Assembly: GCA_934169925.1 (NCBI GenBank)
Contig: CAKPOO010000001.1
Coordinates: 124,001-188,000 of the forward strand
From: an uncultured Clostridia bacterium
Lineage (GTDB): Bacteria > Bacillota > Clostridia > TANB77 > CAG-465
Length of the DNA stretch: 64,000 nucleotides
Direction: 5' to 3'
Positions 16,719 to 24,899 of this stretch are shown piece by piece. How positions within the stretch are numbered: position 1 is the stretch's first letter; every line of letters begins with the position of its first letter. The notes below the pieces were generated by a model. That model was given only the letters and a program-made list of their open reading frames with translations. It ran no database searches and was not told the origin of the DNA. The position numbers were made by a program, and so were the translations under genes.

Positions 16719-17837
16719 ATGCTAAAAAAATTGCTAAAAAATACTGATTTTATTTTATTTACGTGTATGGTAATTTTGGTAGTTGTTGGAATAATAGCAA
16801 TATATTCAGCAGGTTACAATACAGATGTAAACAAAGATGAATATATAAAACAGATGATATGGTTTGGAGTTTCATTTATTCTTATGGTGCTAGTTTGGCT
16901 TGTAGATTATAATATGTTCGATATTGTAGGATACATTTTATATATCATAAATTTAGTGATGCTTATTGTAGTTTTGTTTATGCCAACTCTTATGGGAGCT
17001 AGTAGCTGGTTTAACTTTGGTGGATTTTTATATCAACCATCTGAACTTATGAAAATTGGTACAATTCTTTGTAGTGCAAAATTTTTAAGTATATGTAAAA
17101 ATAACATTAGTAAACACGATAATTTAAAAAGGATTTTATTAATTGCAATATCAGTTCTTACGTTTATATTACCAATAGGTTTAATAATATTACAACCAGA
17201 TTTTGGTACTGCGATGACTTTTGTTGTAATAGCTGCGTTTATGTTATTTAAATTTGGAATTAAATATAGATATATATTTTGTATACTTGCTGTAATACTT
17301 ATTGCGATTCCAATTGTATATAATTTTATGTTAAATGATGTGCAAAAAGAAAGAATAAATGTATTTTTAAATCCAGAGTTAGATCCTCTTGGAAGTGGGT
17401 ATAACGCTATTCAATCAAAAATTGCAATAGGATCTGGTATGCTATTTGGAACTGGAATTTTAAAGGGAAGTCAAACTCAAAATGGATATATTCCAATCAA
17501 ATCTACAGATTTTATATTTTCTGTAATTTGTGAAGAAATGGGATATGTTATGGCTGTATTTGTAATAGTTGTATATACAGTCTTAATATTAAGATTACTA
17601 AATATAGCTAACAAAACAGATGATACATTTGCAAGTTTAGTTGTTGTAGGAATTGCAGGTATGTTTTTCTATCATTTTGTAGAAAATATAGGAATGACAA
17701 TTGGTCTTTTACCTATAACAGGTGTTCCATTACCATTTTTAAGCTATGGAGGAAGTAACATGCTAACTAATACTCTTGCAATTGCTATAGCTTTAAATAT
17801 ATCTGCAAGAAATAAAAAAGATACTCTATTTATGTAA
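16719..17837 (+). CDS. rodA: SEDS peptidoglycan polymerase RodA
   Basis: RodA is the glycosyltransferase of the SEDS family that polymerises glycan strands in the elongation machinery, working with a class B PBP. About ten membrane segments are visible. Family motifs are YQPSELMKIG, ILQPDFGTAM, GSGYNAIQSKIAIGSG, FIFSVICEEMG and LLPITGVPLPFLSYGGSNM. The Leu-Pro-Ile-Thr-Gly variant fits RodA/FtsW alike; the position away from the dcw cluster and the short C terminus favour RodA. Start ATG 16719 follows GGGGGAAAAAT; an in-frame TTG at 16704 overlaps the site. Confidence 0.88.
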   Translation: MLKKLLKNTDFILFTCMVILVVVGIIAIYSAGYNTDVNKDEYIKQMIWFGVSFILMVLVWLVDYNMFDIVGYILYIINLVMLIVVLFMPTLMGASSWFNFGGFLYQPSELMKIGTILCSAKFLSICKNNISKHDNLKRILLIAISVLTFILPIGLIILQPDFGTAMTFVVIAAFMLFKFGIKYRYIFCILAVILIAIPIVYNFMLNDVQKERINVFLNPELDPLGSGYNAIQSKIAIGSGMLFGTGILKGSQTQNGYIPIKSTDFIFSVICEEMGYVMAVFVIVVYTVLILRLLNIANKTDDTFASLVVVGIAGMFFYHFVENIGMTIGLLPITGVPLPFLSYGGSNMLTNTLAIAIALNISARNKKDTLFM

Positions 17838-17873
17838 AAAAACACTACAGGAATTTCTTCTGTAGTGTTTTTT
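17836..17873. terminator. Bidirectional terminator between rodA and the rluA-family gene
   Basis: AAAAACACTACAGGAA pairs with TTCTGTAGTGTTTTT around a TTTC loop. T runs on both strands serve the two convergent genes. Confidence 0.88.
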
Positions 17874-17879
17874 ACATAA

Positions 17880-18806
17880 TTACATATTAAAAAGCATATC
17901 AATATCTTCAGGAATTTTAGATTTTATATCAATTTTTTTATGAGTAATAGGGTGATTAAATGTTATATTATAGCAATGAAGAGCAGGTCTTTTTATATAT
18001 CTAAAAATTTCTTCATTTGATAATGAAAAGTCATATTCTTTTGAGTACAATTCATCGCCAAGCAAAGGATGAAGAATATAACTCATATGGACTCTAATTT
18101 GATGAGTTCTACCTGTATGTAGTAATACTTTTAATAGAGTGTAATTCTTATCTTCGTTTATTTTTAATGGGAAATATTCTGTTTTTGCAAAGTCACCAAC
18201 AGTAGGATCATTTGATACTTTTCTTAAAATAATGGTATTTTCTTTTCTAGTTATATTTTTGTTAATGATACCACTTTTTTTAATAATTCCTCTTACTGCA
18301 CATATGTATATTTTTTTTAGATTGATTTCTTCTTTTTTCCTAACAAATAATTCTTGAATATATTTATTTTTTGCAAAAATGCAGATACCAGTTGTATTTT
18401 TATCAAGTCTGGTTAAAATATGTATAGAATGTATATCTTGCTTTTCAAGATATGCTGCTACAATATTTGAAAGAGTGTTATCATAATTGTTAGCACTTGG
18501 ATGAACTGGCATATTTGCAGGTTTATTTATTATTAATAAATAATCATCTTCAAAAAGAATATCGAGTGGTGTATCTACTAATTTAAATTTATTTTTAAAA
18601 GCTGTTTTTTCTTTAGGAAGAATAACTTTTAATATATCATTTTCTTTTACTTTTGTATTTGTAAATGTAGTCTTGTCGTTTAAATAGTACATTTTTTCGC
18701 CAATTATTTCATATATTAAAATTTTAGAAAGATATAGTCTTTTTGACATAATATCTTTTATGCTCATATTTTCGTCTTGTTTTTTTACAGTATAATTTAA
18801 TATCAT
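17880..18806 (-). CDS. RluA-family rRNA/tRNA pseudouridine synthase
   Basis: RluA/RluD-type enzymes turn uridine into pseudouridine in 23S rRNA or tRNA. The 308 residues show an S4-like N-terminal part (1-75), INKPANMPVHPSANN, the catalytic HILTRLDKNTTGICIFAKN with its Asp, and LLHTGRTHQIRVHM. The overlapping promoter decides the start. A minus-strand TATAAT at 18827-18822 lies directly upstream of ATG 18821, so transcription must begin after that codon. ATG 18806, with GGTGA 5 bases before, is therefore the start. Which uridine is modified (RluC, RluD or another site) is not resolved. Confidence 0.88.
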   Translation of the reverse strand: MILNYTVKKQDENMSIKDIMSKRLYLSKILIYEIIGEKMYYLNDKTTFTNTKVKENDILKVILPKEKTAFKNKFKLVDTPLDILFEDDYLLIINKPANMPVHPSANNYDNTLSNIVAAYLEKQDIHSIHILTRLDKNTTGICIFAKNKYIQELFVRKKEEINLKKIYICAVRGIIKKSGIINKNITRKENTIILRKVSNDPTVGDFAKTEYFPLKINEDKNYTLLKVLLHTGRTHQIRVHMSYILHPLLGDELYSKEYDFSLSNEEIFRYIKRPALHCYNITFNHPITHKKIDIKSKIPEDIDMLFNM

Positions 18807-18821
18807 AATTTCACCAGTCAT

Positions 18822-18850
18822 ATTATATCAAAAAAAGTAATGCTTATCAA
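18822..18850 (-). promoter_or_regulatory. Minus-strand promoter of the rluA-family gene
   Basis: TTGATA (18850-18845), a 17-base spacer, TATAAT (18827-18822) on the minus strand. Its -35 box is only 6 bases from the -35 box of the divergent plus-strand promoter. Confidence 0.8.
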
Positions 18851-18856
18851 ATACGG

Positions 18857-18885
18857 TTGACAATAAAATTCCTTTATGATATAAT
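18857..18885 (+). promoter_or_regulatory. Consensus promoter of the gene at 18916
   Basis: TTGACA at 18857-18862, a 17-base spacer, TATAAT at 18880-18885; a full consensus match, back to back with the rluA-family promoter. Confidence 0.88.
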
Positions 18886-18915
18886 TTTCAATGTTTAAGA
18901 TTGGAGGTAATTTCA

Positions 18916-19218
18916 ATGAAAGAATATGACATAAATAGTGAAAAAGAAGCAAAAGTTTTAGAAATAAGTAATGATGAACTTCCTTTAAGTGTTTCAAAGA
19001 AAAATTCTGGCTTTTTTGGATTCTTAAAAAGAAATTACAACGAGTATAAAGATGCAAGGGAATACCAAAGAGTAGAAAAAGCATCTGAAACTATTCAAAA
19101 TAATTTTTCTCAAGAGGGTATTTTTAATGCAGTAAAAGCAACTGTTAGAAACACACCATTTAATGATGGATTATATTATGAATTTAAAACTGAAGATCAA
19201 ATAAAAAGAAGTTTATAA
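18916..19218 (+). CDS. Hypothetical protein, 100 aa
   Basis: Unrecognised small protein with no signal or membrane segment. It has an acidic N-terminal third, a central KNSGFFGFLKRNYNEYKDAREYQR stretch rich in aromatic and basic residues, and a charged tail. TTGGAGGT lies 8 bases before the ATG. A consensus promoter and a 14-bp terminator hairpin make it a single-gene unit. Unlike the orphan genes at 288, 26589 and 32317, its four glutamines are all CAA, so its codon use is like the core genes. Function unknown. Confidence 0.7.
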   Translation: MKEYDINSEKEAKVLEISNDELPLSVSKKNSGFFGFLKRNYNEYKDAREYQRVEKASETIQNNFSQEGIFNAVKATVRNTPFNDGLYYEFKTEDQIKRSL

Positions 19219-19224
19219 TTTTTT

Positions 19225-19263
19225 AAATAGTAACTATTATTTAATAGTTACTATTTGTTTTTA
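19225..19263 (+). terminator. Intrinsic terminator after the gene at 18916
   Basis: AAATAGTAACTATT pairs with AATAGTTACTATTT, loop ATTT, then GTTTTT. Confidence 0.8.
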
Positions 19264-19272
19264 AGGTGAAAT

Positions 19273-20028
19273 ATGAGTAAAAGAATAGATGATTTAGGTA
19301 TTAATGATTTAAAAATTGTTCAAGATACAGATTATTTTTGTTTTGGAATGGATAGCGTTTTGCTTGCTAATTTTGTAAATTCTAAAAGTAAGAAAAATGT
19401 AGTTTTAGATCTTTGTTCTGGAAGTGGAGTTATTCCCGTTATTATTTCTGCAAAGAAAGAAAGTGGAAAAATTATTGCTGTAGAACTTCAAGAAAAAATG
19501 TATGAACTGTTGGAAGAAAATATTTTAAAAAATAATTTGAGTGAAAAAATAATACCTTTTAAATGTGATGTTAAAGATTATAAAAATATAGCTACAAAAA
19601 TAAAAGAAATTACAAATACAGGTACTGTAGATATTGTAGTTTGTAATCCTCCATATAAAAAGTGTGGTAGTGGAATAAAAAATCCAAATGATATTAAAAC
19701 TATTGCAAGGCATGAAGTTTTATGTAGTTTAGAAGATATATTTATAACTGCGTCAAAATTACTTAATACAAAAGGAAAACTATATCTTGTACATAAACCT
19801 GAAAGGCTTGTAGATTTACTTTCAATTTCAAGAAAGTATAAATTAGAAGCAAAAAATATAACATTTATTCAACCAACCAAAGATATGAAACCTAGTATTG
19901 TTTTAATTGAATATGTAAAAAATGGTGGAAATGAAGTTTTAGTACAAAAGAATATTATAGAATATAACGATGATGGTAGTTATACAGATGAAATATATAA
20001 AATATATGGTATAAAAAAAGAGGAGTAA
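19273..20028 (+). CDS. trmN6: tRNA1(Val) (adenine37-N6)-methyltransferase family (TrmN6/YabB)
   Basis: SAM-dependent Rossmann methyltransferase of the YfiC/TrmN6 family, which methylates N6 of adenine 37 in certain tRNAs. The N terminus KIVQDTDYFCFGMDSVLLANF is the family marker. Motif I is VLDLCSGSGVIPVII and the catalytic motif IV is DIVVCNPPYKK, typical of N6-adenine methylation. TAAGGTGAAAT precedes the ATG. rsmI follows 8 bases later, the same order as yabB-yazA-yabC in B. subtilis, though without the yazA (GIY-YIG) gene between them. The exact target tRNA is inferred only from the family. Confidence 0.85.
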   Translation: MSKRIDDLGINDLKIVQDTDYFCFGMDSVLLANFVNSKSKKNVVLDLCSGSGVIPVIISAKKESGKIIAVELQEKMYELLEENILKNNLSEKIIPFKCDVKDYKNIATKIKEITNTGTVDIVVCNPPYKKCGSGIKNPNDIKTIARHEVLCSLEDIFITASKLLNTKGKLYLVHKPERLVDLLSISRKYKLEAKNITFIQPTKDMKPSIVLIEYVKNGGNEVLVQKNIIEYNDDGSYTDEIYKIYGIKKEE

Positions 20029-20036
20029 AATATAAT

Positions 20037-20879
20037 ATGGAAAATAAGTTATATATAGTTGGAACACCAATTGGAAATTTAGGTGATATAACAATTAGAG
20101 CTTTAGAAACATTAAAAAGTGTTGATATAATACTTGCAGAGGACACAAGACAAACTTTAAAATTATTAAATCATTTTGATATAAAAAAACATATGATAAG
20201 TTATCATAGACATAATGAAGATGATAAGATAAATACTGTTGTATCATTACTTGATGAAGGAAAAAATATAGCTTTAGTTTCTGATGCTGGTATGCCAATA
20301 ATTTCTGATCCTGGATCAAATTTAGTTAAATATTTAATAGAAAAAGGATATAAAATAGAGGTAGTACCTGGAGTTACTGCACTTACAACAGCAATTGTAA
20401 AGTCAGGTCTTGATTCTACAAGATTTGCTTTTGAAGGATTTTTATCAGTTAATAAAAAGCAAAGAAATTCTAGATTAAATGAAATAAAAAATGATACAAG
20501 AACATTAATTTTTTATGAAGCACCTCACAAAATTTTAGTTACATTGGAAGATATGCTAAAAGTTTTTGGAAATAGAAATATTTGCATTTCAAGAGAACTT
20601 ACAAAGCTTCATGAAGAACAAATGTATACTAATTTAAAAGATGCTATTGAAAAAATAAAAATTGACGGAATAAAAGGTGAAATTGTTTTACTGGTAGAAG
20701 GTGCAAATAAAGAAAAAATAGAAGAAAAAGAAAGAGATTTACTAAAAGAAAAGTCAAATATAGAATTAGTAAAAGAAGAAATGAAAAAAGGTTTTTCCAA
20801 AAAGGATGCTATTAAAAATGTAGCAAAATTAAAAGGAATATCTAAAAACGAGGTTTATCAAGATTGTATTGAGTTATAG
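20037..20879 (+). CDS. rsmI: 16S rRNA (cytidine1402-2'-O)-methyltransferase RsmI
   Basis: RsmI methylates the ribose of C1402 in the decoding centre of 16S rRNA. The 280 residues carry LYIVGTPIGNLGDITIRALE, ILAEDTRQTLKLLNHF, ALVSDAGMPIISDPG and VVPGVTALTTAIVKSGL, all standard for this tetrapyrrole-methylase fold family. The C-terminal part is lysine-rich and ends in a KGFSKKDAIKNVAKLKGISKNEVY segment, the normal C-terminal subdomain. GAGGAG lies upstream. It is probably in one transcript with trmN6 and alr. Confidence 0.95.
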   Translation: MENKLYIVGTPIGNLGDITIRALETLKSVDIILAEDTRQTLKLLNHFDIKKHMISYHRHNEDDKINTVVSLLDEGKNIALVSDAGMPIISDPGSNLVKYLIEKGYKIEVVPGVTALTTAIVKSGLDSTRFAFEGFLSVNKKQRNSRLNEIKNDTRTLIFYEAPHKILVTLEDMLKVFGNRNICISRELTKLHEEQMYTNLKDAIEKIKIDGIKGEIVLLVEGANKEKIEEKERDLLKEKSNIELVKEEMKKGFSKKDAIKNVAKLKGISKNEVYQDCIEL

Positions 20880-20905
20880 TAATAACATAAAAGAGGGGAA
20901 TCTAT

Positions 20906-21973
20906 ATGAAAGCAAAAATGTATATAAGTAGTGAAAATTTAAAATATAATATTAATTATATAAAAAATAAAATAGGAAATAAAGAAATAATAGCAATGGT
21001 AAAAGCAAATGCTTATGGCACAGGAAGTAATTTTGTTTGCAAAAAGCTACAAGAAATTGGAATAAGTAATTTTGGAGTAGCAAATATTGATGAAGCAATT
21101 TCTTTAAGAAAAAATGGAATCTTAGGAATGATAATTATAACAGGTATAGTTTATGATGATGAAATAGATTTAGCAATAAAAAATGACATTTCTATATCTG
21201 TATCAGATTATGAAAATGTACTTAAGATAAATGAAAAAGCAAAAAGAATGGGTAAAATTGCAAAAGTACATATTAAAATTGATACAGGAATGACAAGATT
21301 AGGTTTTTATTTTAATGATGTATCTAAAATTTGGCAAGATATTATAAAATTGGAAAATTTAGATATTCAAGGTATATATACTCATTTAAGTTGTGCAGAT
21401 AGTGATGAAGATTATACATTAAAACAAATAGATAGATTTACAAATGTTGTTAAAAATTTAAGTAAAAATCATAAATTTAAATATATACATATATTAAATT
21501 CTGATGGTATAGAAAAATATTCTGATAAAATAAATATTGATACTCATGTTAGAGCTGGAATAATGCTTTATGGGTATGCTTTTAATACAAAGCCTACAAC
21601 TAAACTTGTTGCTCCAATAATTCATATTAATGATGTAAATTTTGATACTAAAGTTGGATATGGTGGAACTTTTATTGCAAAACCAAATACTAAAATTGCA
21701 GTTGTAAAAATAGGTTATGCTGATGGAATTAGTAGATGTTTATCTAATAAAATTAAAGTAAAAGTTAATGGAGTTATATGTAATCAAGTTGGTAATATTT
21801 GTATGGATTTAATGATGGTAGATGTAACAAACGTAAAGAATATAAAAATAAATGATGAAGTAGTTATATGGGACTTTGATAATGATTTAAAAGAAATTGC
21901 TAAAAATTCAAATAAAATAGTATATGAAGTTATTTCAAATATAGGTAGTAGAATAGAAAGAATAATAAAATAA
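20906..21973 (+). CDS. alr: Alanine racemase
   Basis: PLP-dependent racemase that makes D-alanine for the cell wall. The catalytic lysine is in IIAMVKANAYGTG, and the partner tyrosine is in TKVGYGGTFIA. Also visible are VHIKIDTGMTRLGF, GIYTHLSCADS, VRAGIMLYGY and ICMDLMMVDVT. The 355 residues are slightly short but complete. GAGGGGA precedes the ATG. It lies 26 bases after rsmI and before a strong terminator, so it ends the trmN6-rsmI-alr unit. Whether it is the only racemase in the genome cannot be judged here. Confidence 0.94.
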   Translation: MKAKMYISSENLKYNINYIKNKIGNKEIIAMVKANAYGTGSNFVCKKLQEIGISNFGVANIDEAISLRKNGILGMIIITGIVYDDEIDLAIKNDISISVSDYENVLKINEKAKRMGKIAKVHIKIDTGMTRLGFYFNDVSKIWQDIIKLENLDIQGIYTHLSCADSDEDYTLKQIDRFTNVVKNLSKNHKFKYIHILNSDGIEKYSDKINIDTHVRAGIMLYGYAFNTKPTTKLVAPIIHINDVNFDTKVGYGGTFIAKPNTKIAVVKIGYADGISRCLSNKIKVKVNGVICNQVGNICMDLMMVDVTNVKNIKINDEVVIWDFDNDLKEIAKNSNKIVYEVISNIGSRIERIIK

Positions 21974-21977
21974 AATA

Positions 21978-22003
21978 GACCGAGGTTAAATAAACCTCGG
22001 TCT
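21978..22003. terminator. Bidirectional terminator between alr and the ClpP-like gene
   Basis: GACCGAGGTT pairs with AACCTCGGTC around a short A/T loop, in a convergent gap. Confidence 0.85.
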
Positions 22004-22015
22004 TAAAAATGCTTG

Positions 22016-22549
22016 CTAGTTTAAATCATTTTTTATTTCTTCTAAGCTTGAAATTTTCTTTGCTATCTTGTAGTCAATTAATTCCTGCTCTGAAAAGTAG
22101 TAATCACACTCACAATCATCAAAAGTTTTCTTTAAAATTTCATCAGGTATTTCTGTGTGAGATTTTAAGTAATTCTTTACGAACATATCATATTCTATAG
22201 ATTTTTGAAGTGTATCCTTTAAATGCTTTGAATTAGCTTCATTAATGTTTCCAGCAAAAGTAGAATGTGACATAAAAATTGAGTATTCAAGAAAGTATCT
22301 TTTTTCAGTACATAAAAAGATAATATTAGCAGCTGAAAAACACTTACCAACGTTTATAGTTACAATGTTTTTACCTGATAATTTAAGGTAATTTACTATT
22401 GCAACTGCAGATATAACAGCACCACCACTAGAATTAATAAACAAAAATATAGTGTCTACATCTTCCGGTATTTTAGTTAAAAAGTTAAAGACTTCCTTTT
22501 CCATTTCTTCATTAATTTTTCCTACAAGTTGTAAACATTCAAATTTCAT
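22016..22549 (-). CDS. ClpP-like serine protease (S14 family), short variant
   Basis: The 177-aa protein follows the ClpP/crotonase fold: NSSGGAVISAVAIVNYL (the oxyanion strand, usually SPGGS), GKCFSAANIIFL with candidate nucleophile Ser72, SIFMSHSTFAGN with His95, and CECDYYFSEQELIDY with Asp149. The triad order and spacing fit ClpP. It differs strongly from housekeeping ClpP (about 195 residues, GQAASMGAFLL) and lacks its N-terminal axial loop. It is therefore likely a specialised paralogue acting alone or with a Clp ATPase. No clpX or phage structural genes are adjacent. Convergent with alr, transcribed alone. Confidence 0.72.
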   Translation of the reverse strand: MKFECLQLVGKINEEMEKEVFNFLTKIPEDVDTIFLFINSSGGAVISAVAIVNYLKLSGKNIVTINVGKCFSAANIIFLCTEKRYFLEYSIFMSHSTFAGNINEANSKHLKDTLQKSIEYDMFVKNYLKSHTEIPDEILKKTFDDCECDYYFSEQELIDYKIAKKISSLEEIKNDLN

Positions 22550-22737
22550 ATGATAAATCTCCTATAAATAATAATATTTCTGTTCTATCATTAGATATTG
22601 CATAAATAATCCAGATACTTAAATTATAGCATAGTTAACATAAAAACACAATAATGCATATTTAACAAATTTAAGATATTAAAATTTTTACTTTATTTTT
22701 CTATTTTTTTATTATATAATACCATTGTGAGGTAGTT

Positions 22738-23364
22738 ATGAAAGAACAAGAATTAGAAAGATTAAAAAATATGTTAAAAATAGAGGATTGTCTTTATGAA
22801 AAAGGCTACAATTTTATATGTGGAGTTGATGAAGCTGGAAGAGGTCCTTTATGTGGACCCGTTGTTGCAGCAGCTGTTATTTTACCAAAAGATGAATGTA
22901 TAGAAGGTGTAAATGATTCAAAAAAATTAAGTGAGAAAAAAAGGGAAGTTTTATATGATGAAATAATTTCTAAAGCTGTAGCATATGGAATTGGTATTTC
23001 TAATGTTGATGTTATAGAAAAGGTAAATATCTTAAATGCAACAAAAATTGCTATGAAAAATGCAATTAAAAATTTAAAAGTAGTACCTGATTATGTTTTA
23101 ATTGATGGAAATCAAATGATTGATATTGATATACCTGGAAATACTGTAGTATCAGGAGATGCTAAATCAGAATCAATAGCAGCAGCTTCAATACTTGCAA
23201 AAGTAACAAGGGATAGAATGTTAAGAGAGTATGATAAAAAATATCCAGAATATGGATTTGCAAAACATAAAGGATATGGTACAAAAGCTCATATAGAAGC
23301 TATTGGTAAATATGGGTTAACACCTATACATAGACCAAGTTTTTGTAAAAAGTTTGTTAAATAA
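22738..23364 (+). CDS. rnhB: Ribonuclease HII
   Basis: RNase HII nicks RNA-DNA hybrids and removes single ribonucleotides from DNA. The 208 residues show the metal-binding motif ICGVDEAGRGPLCGPVVAAA, then NDSKKLSEKKRE, YVLIDGNQMI, VVSGDAKSESIAAASILAKVTRDRM and FAKHKGYGTKAH. These are complete and typical. GAGGT lies 5 bases before ATG. TATAAT at 22715-22720 with a weak TTTATT may serve as promoter. exoA follows 10 bases later, giving a small DNA-repair pair. Confidence 0.95.
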   Translation: MKEQELERLKNMLKIEDCLYEKGYNFICGVDEAGRGPLCGPVVAAAVILPKDECIEGVNDSKKLSEKKREVLYDEIISKAVAYGIGISNVDVIEKVNILNATKIAMKNAIKNLKVVPDYVLIDGNQMIDIDIPGNTVVSGDAKSESIAAASILAKVTRDRMLREYDKKYPEYGFAKHKGYGTKAHIEAIGKYGLTPIHRPSFCKKFVK

Positions 23365-23374
23365 GGAGTAAGTT

Positions 23375-24133
23375 ATGAAGTTTATATCTTGGAATGTTAA
23401 TGGATTAAGAGCATGTATTACAAAAGGATTTGAAGATTTTTTTGAAAATATTAATGCTGATATATTTTGTATACAGGAAACTAAAATGCAAGAAGATCAA
23501 GCAGAAAATATAAATTTTAAAGGTTATTATAAATATATGAATTCAGCACAGAAAAAAGGATATTCTGGAACTGCAATTTTTACTAAAATAAAGCCTATAA
23601 ATGTAGCGTATGGTATAAATATTGATGAACATGATTTAGAAGGTAGAGTTATTACTTTAGAATTTGAAAAATTTTATTTAGTTAATTGTTATACTCCAAA
23701 TTCAAAAAGAGAGTTAGAAAGACTAGAGTATAGGCAAAAATGGGAAGATGATTTTAGAAAATATTTAAATAATTTAGATTTAATAAAACCCGTTATATTA
23801 TGTGGAGATTTAAATGTTGCACATAAAGAAATTGATTTAAAAAATCCAAGTACAAATCATCATAATGCAGGTTTTACTGATGAAGAAAGAGAAAAAATGA
23901 CAGCTCTTTTAGAAAGCGGCTTTGTTGATTCGTTTAGATATTTATATCCTGATAAAAAGGATGAATATTCTTGGTGGTCATACATGAGAAATTCAAGAGA
24001 TAAAAATATTGGATGGAGAATTGATTATTTTATTGTATCAAATAAATTAAAGGAAAATATAAAAGAGGCAAGCATTTATTCAGATGTTTTTGGAAGCGAT
24101 CATTGTCCAATTGGACTAGATGTTGAGGTGTAA
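23375..24133 (+). CDS. exoA: Exodeoxyribonuclease III / AP endonuclease (ExoA family)
   Basis: EEP-fold enzyme of base excision repair that cuts at abasic sites and trims 3' ends. Motifs: KFISWNVNGLRACI, FCIQETKMQ with the metal-binding Glu, LVNCYTPNSKRELERLEYR, VILCGDLNVAHKEIDL, YSWWSYMRNSRDKNIGWRID and VFGSDHCPIGLDV with the catalytic Asp-His. The 252 residues are normal for the family. TAAGGAG precedes ATG. It lies between rnhB and rsmE in one probable operon (gaps of 10 and 1 base). Confidence 0.95.
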   Translation: MKFISWNVNGLRACITKGFEDFFENINADIFCIQETKMQEDQAENINFKGYYKYMNSAQKKGYSGTAIFTKIKPINVAYGINIDEHDLEGRVITLEFEKFYLVNCYTPNSKRELERLEYRQKWEDDFRKYLNNLDLIKPVILCGDLNVAHKEIDLKNPSTNHHNAGFTDEEREKMTALLESGFVDSFRYLYPDKKDEYSWWSYMRNSRDKNIGWRIDYFIVSNKLKENIKEASIYSDVFGSDHCPIGLDVEV

Positions 24134-24134
24134 T

Positions 24135-24869
24135 ATGGCAAGAAGATTTATTGTAAATGACGAAGATATAAAAATTTTAAGTAATAATTGCTTTGAAATA
24201 TCTGGTAATGAGGTAAAGCATATACAAGTATTAAGGCATAATGTTGGGGAGTTAATTGTTGTTAATAAATATATATGCAAAATATCAAAAATGACAAAAA
24301 ATACAGTGATTTTAGAGATTGAAGATGAAGCACCAAATAGAGGAATACCAAATATTAATTTAACTTTATATATGGCTATGGTAAAAAACGATAAAATGGA
24401 CTTTATTGTGCAAAAAGCTGTTGAACTTGGTGTTAAAAAAATAGTACCTTTTTTATCTTGTAATGTTATTGTAAAACTTGATGAAAAATCAAAGAAAAAA
24501 AGAAAAGAAAAACTACAAATTATTGCAAATGAAGCGTGCAAGCAATGTGGGAGAACTGATTTAGTAGAAGTTTCTGATTTTATATCTTTTGATGGAATGT
24601 TAAATAATTTAAGAGGTATTAATTTATTTGCATATGAAAATGAAAAAAATAGTTTAAAGGAAAGTATAAATAATATTAAAGATAAACTAGCTAGTAAAGA
24701 TGTTAGTATTAACTGTATAGTAGGTCCTGAGGGTGGTTTTACAGAAAATGAATATAAATTATTAAGTAAAGCTAAGGATACTTATACAATAAGTTTAGGA
24801 AGTAGAATATTGCGTGCAGAAACAGCAGCACTAAATATAATATCAATAATTATGTATGAATTTGATTAA
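24135..24869 (+). CDS. rsmE: 16S rRNA (uracil1498-N3)-methyltransferase RsmE
   Basis: SPOUT-class methyltransferase that modifies U1498 of 16S rRNA. It has the PUA-like N-terminal domain (GNEVKHIQVLRHNVGELIVV), the middle ALVKNDKMDFIVQKAVELGV-like block, the LSCNVIVK region, and the SAM-binding trefoil knot with IVGPEGGFTENEY and SLGSRILRAETAALNII. I use ATG 24135 with GAGGTG 6 bases before; an ATG at 24120 lies inside exoA. 244 residues. It is the last gene of the rnhB-exoA-rsmE unit. Confidence 0.93.
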   Translation: MARRFIVNDEDIKILSNNCFEISGNEVKHIQVLRHNVGELIVVNKYICKISKMTKNTVILEIEDEAPNRGIPNINLTLYMAMVKNDKMDFIVQKAVELGVKKIVPFLSCNVIVKLDEKSKKKRKEKLQIIANEACKQCGRTDLVEVSDFISFDGMLNNLRGINLFAYENEKNSLKESINNIKDKLASKDVSINCIVGPEGGFTENEYKLLSKAKDTYTISLGSRILRAETAALNIISIIMYEFD

Positions 24870-24899
24870 AAATAACAAGGCATAAACCTTGCTATTTTT
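24870..24899. terminator. Bidirectional terminator after rsmE
   Basis: AAATAACAAGG / CCTTGCTATTT stem with one wobble, followed by TTTTG. It overlaps the stop of the minus-strand lipid kinase gene. Confidence 0.8.

Noticed and set aside
22016..22549. Phage head-maturation protease
   Set aside because: The ClpP-like fold could suggest this, but there are no portal, terminase or capsid genes around it.
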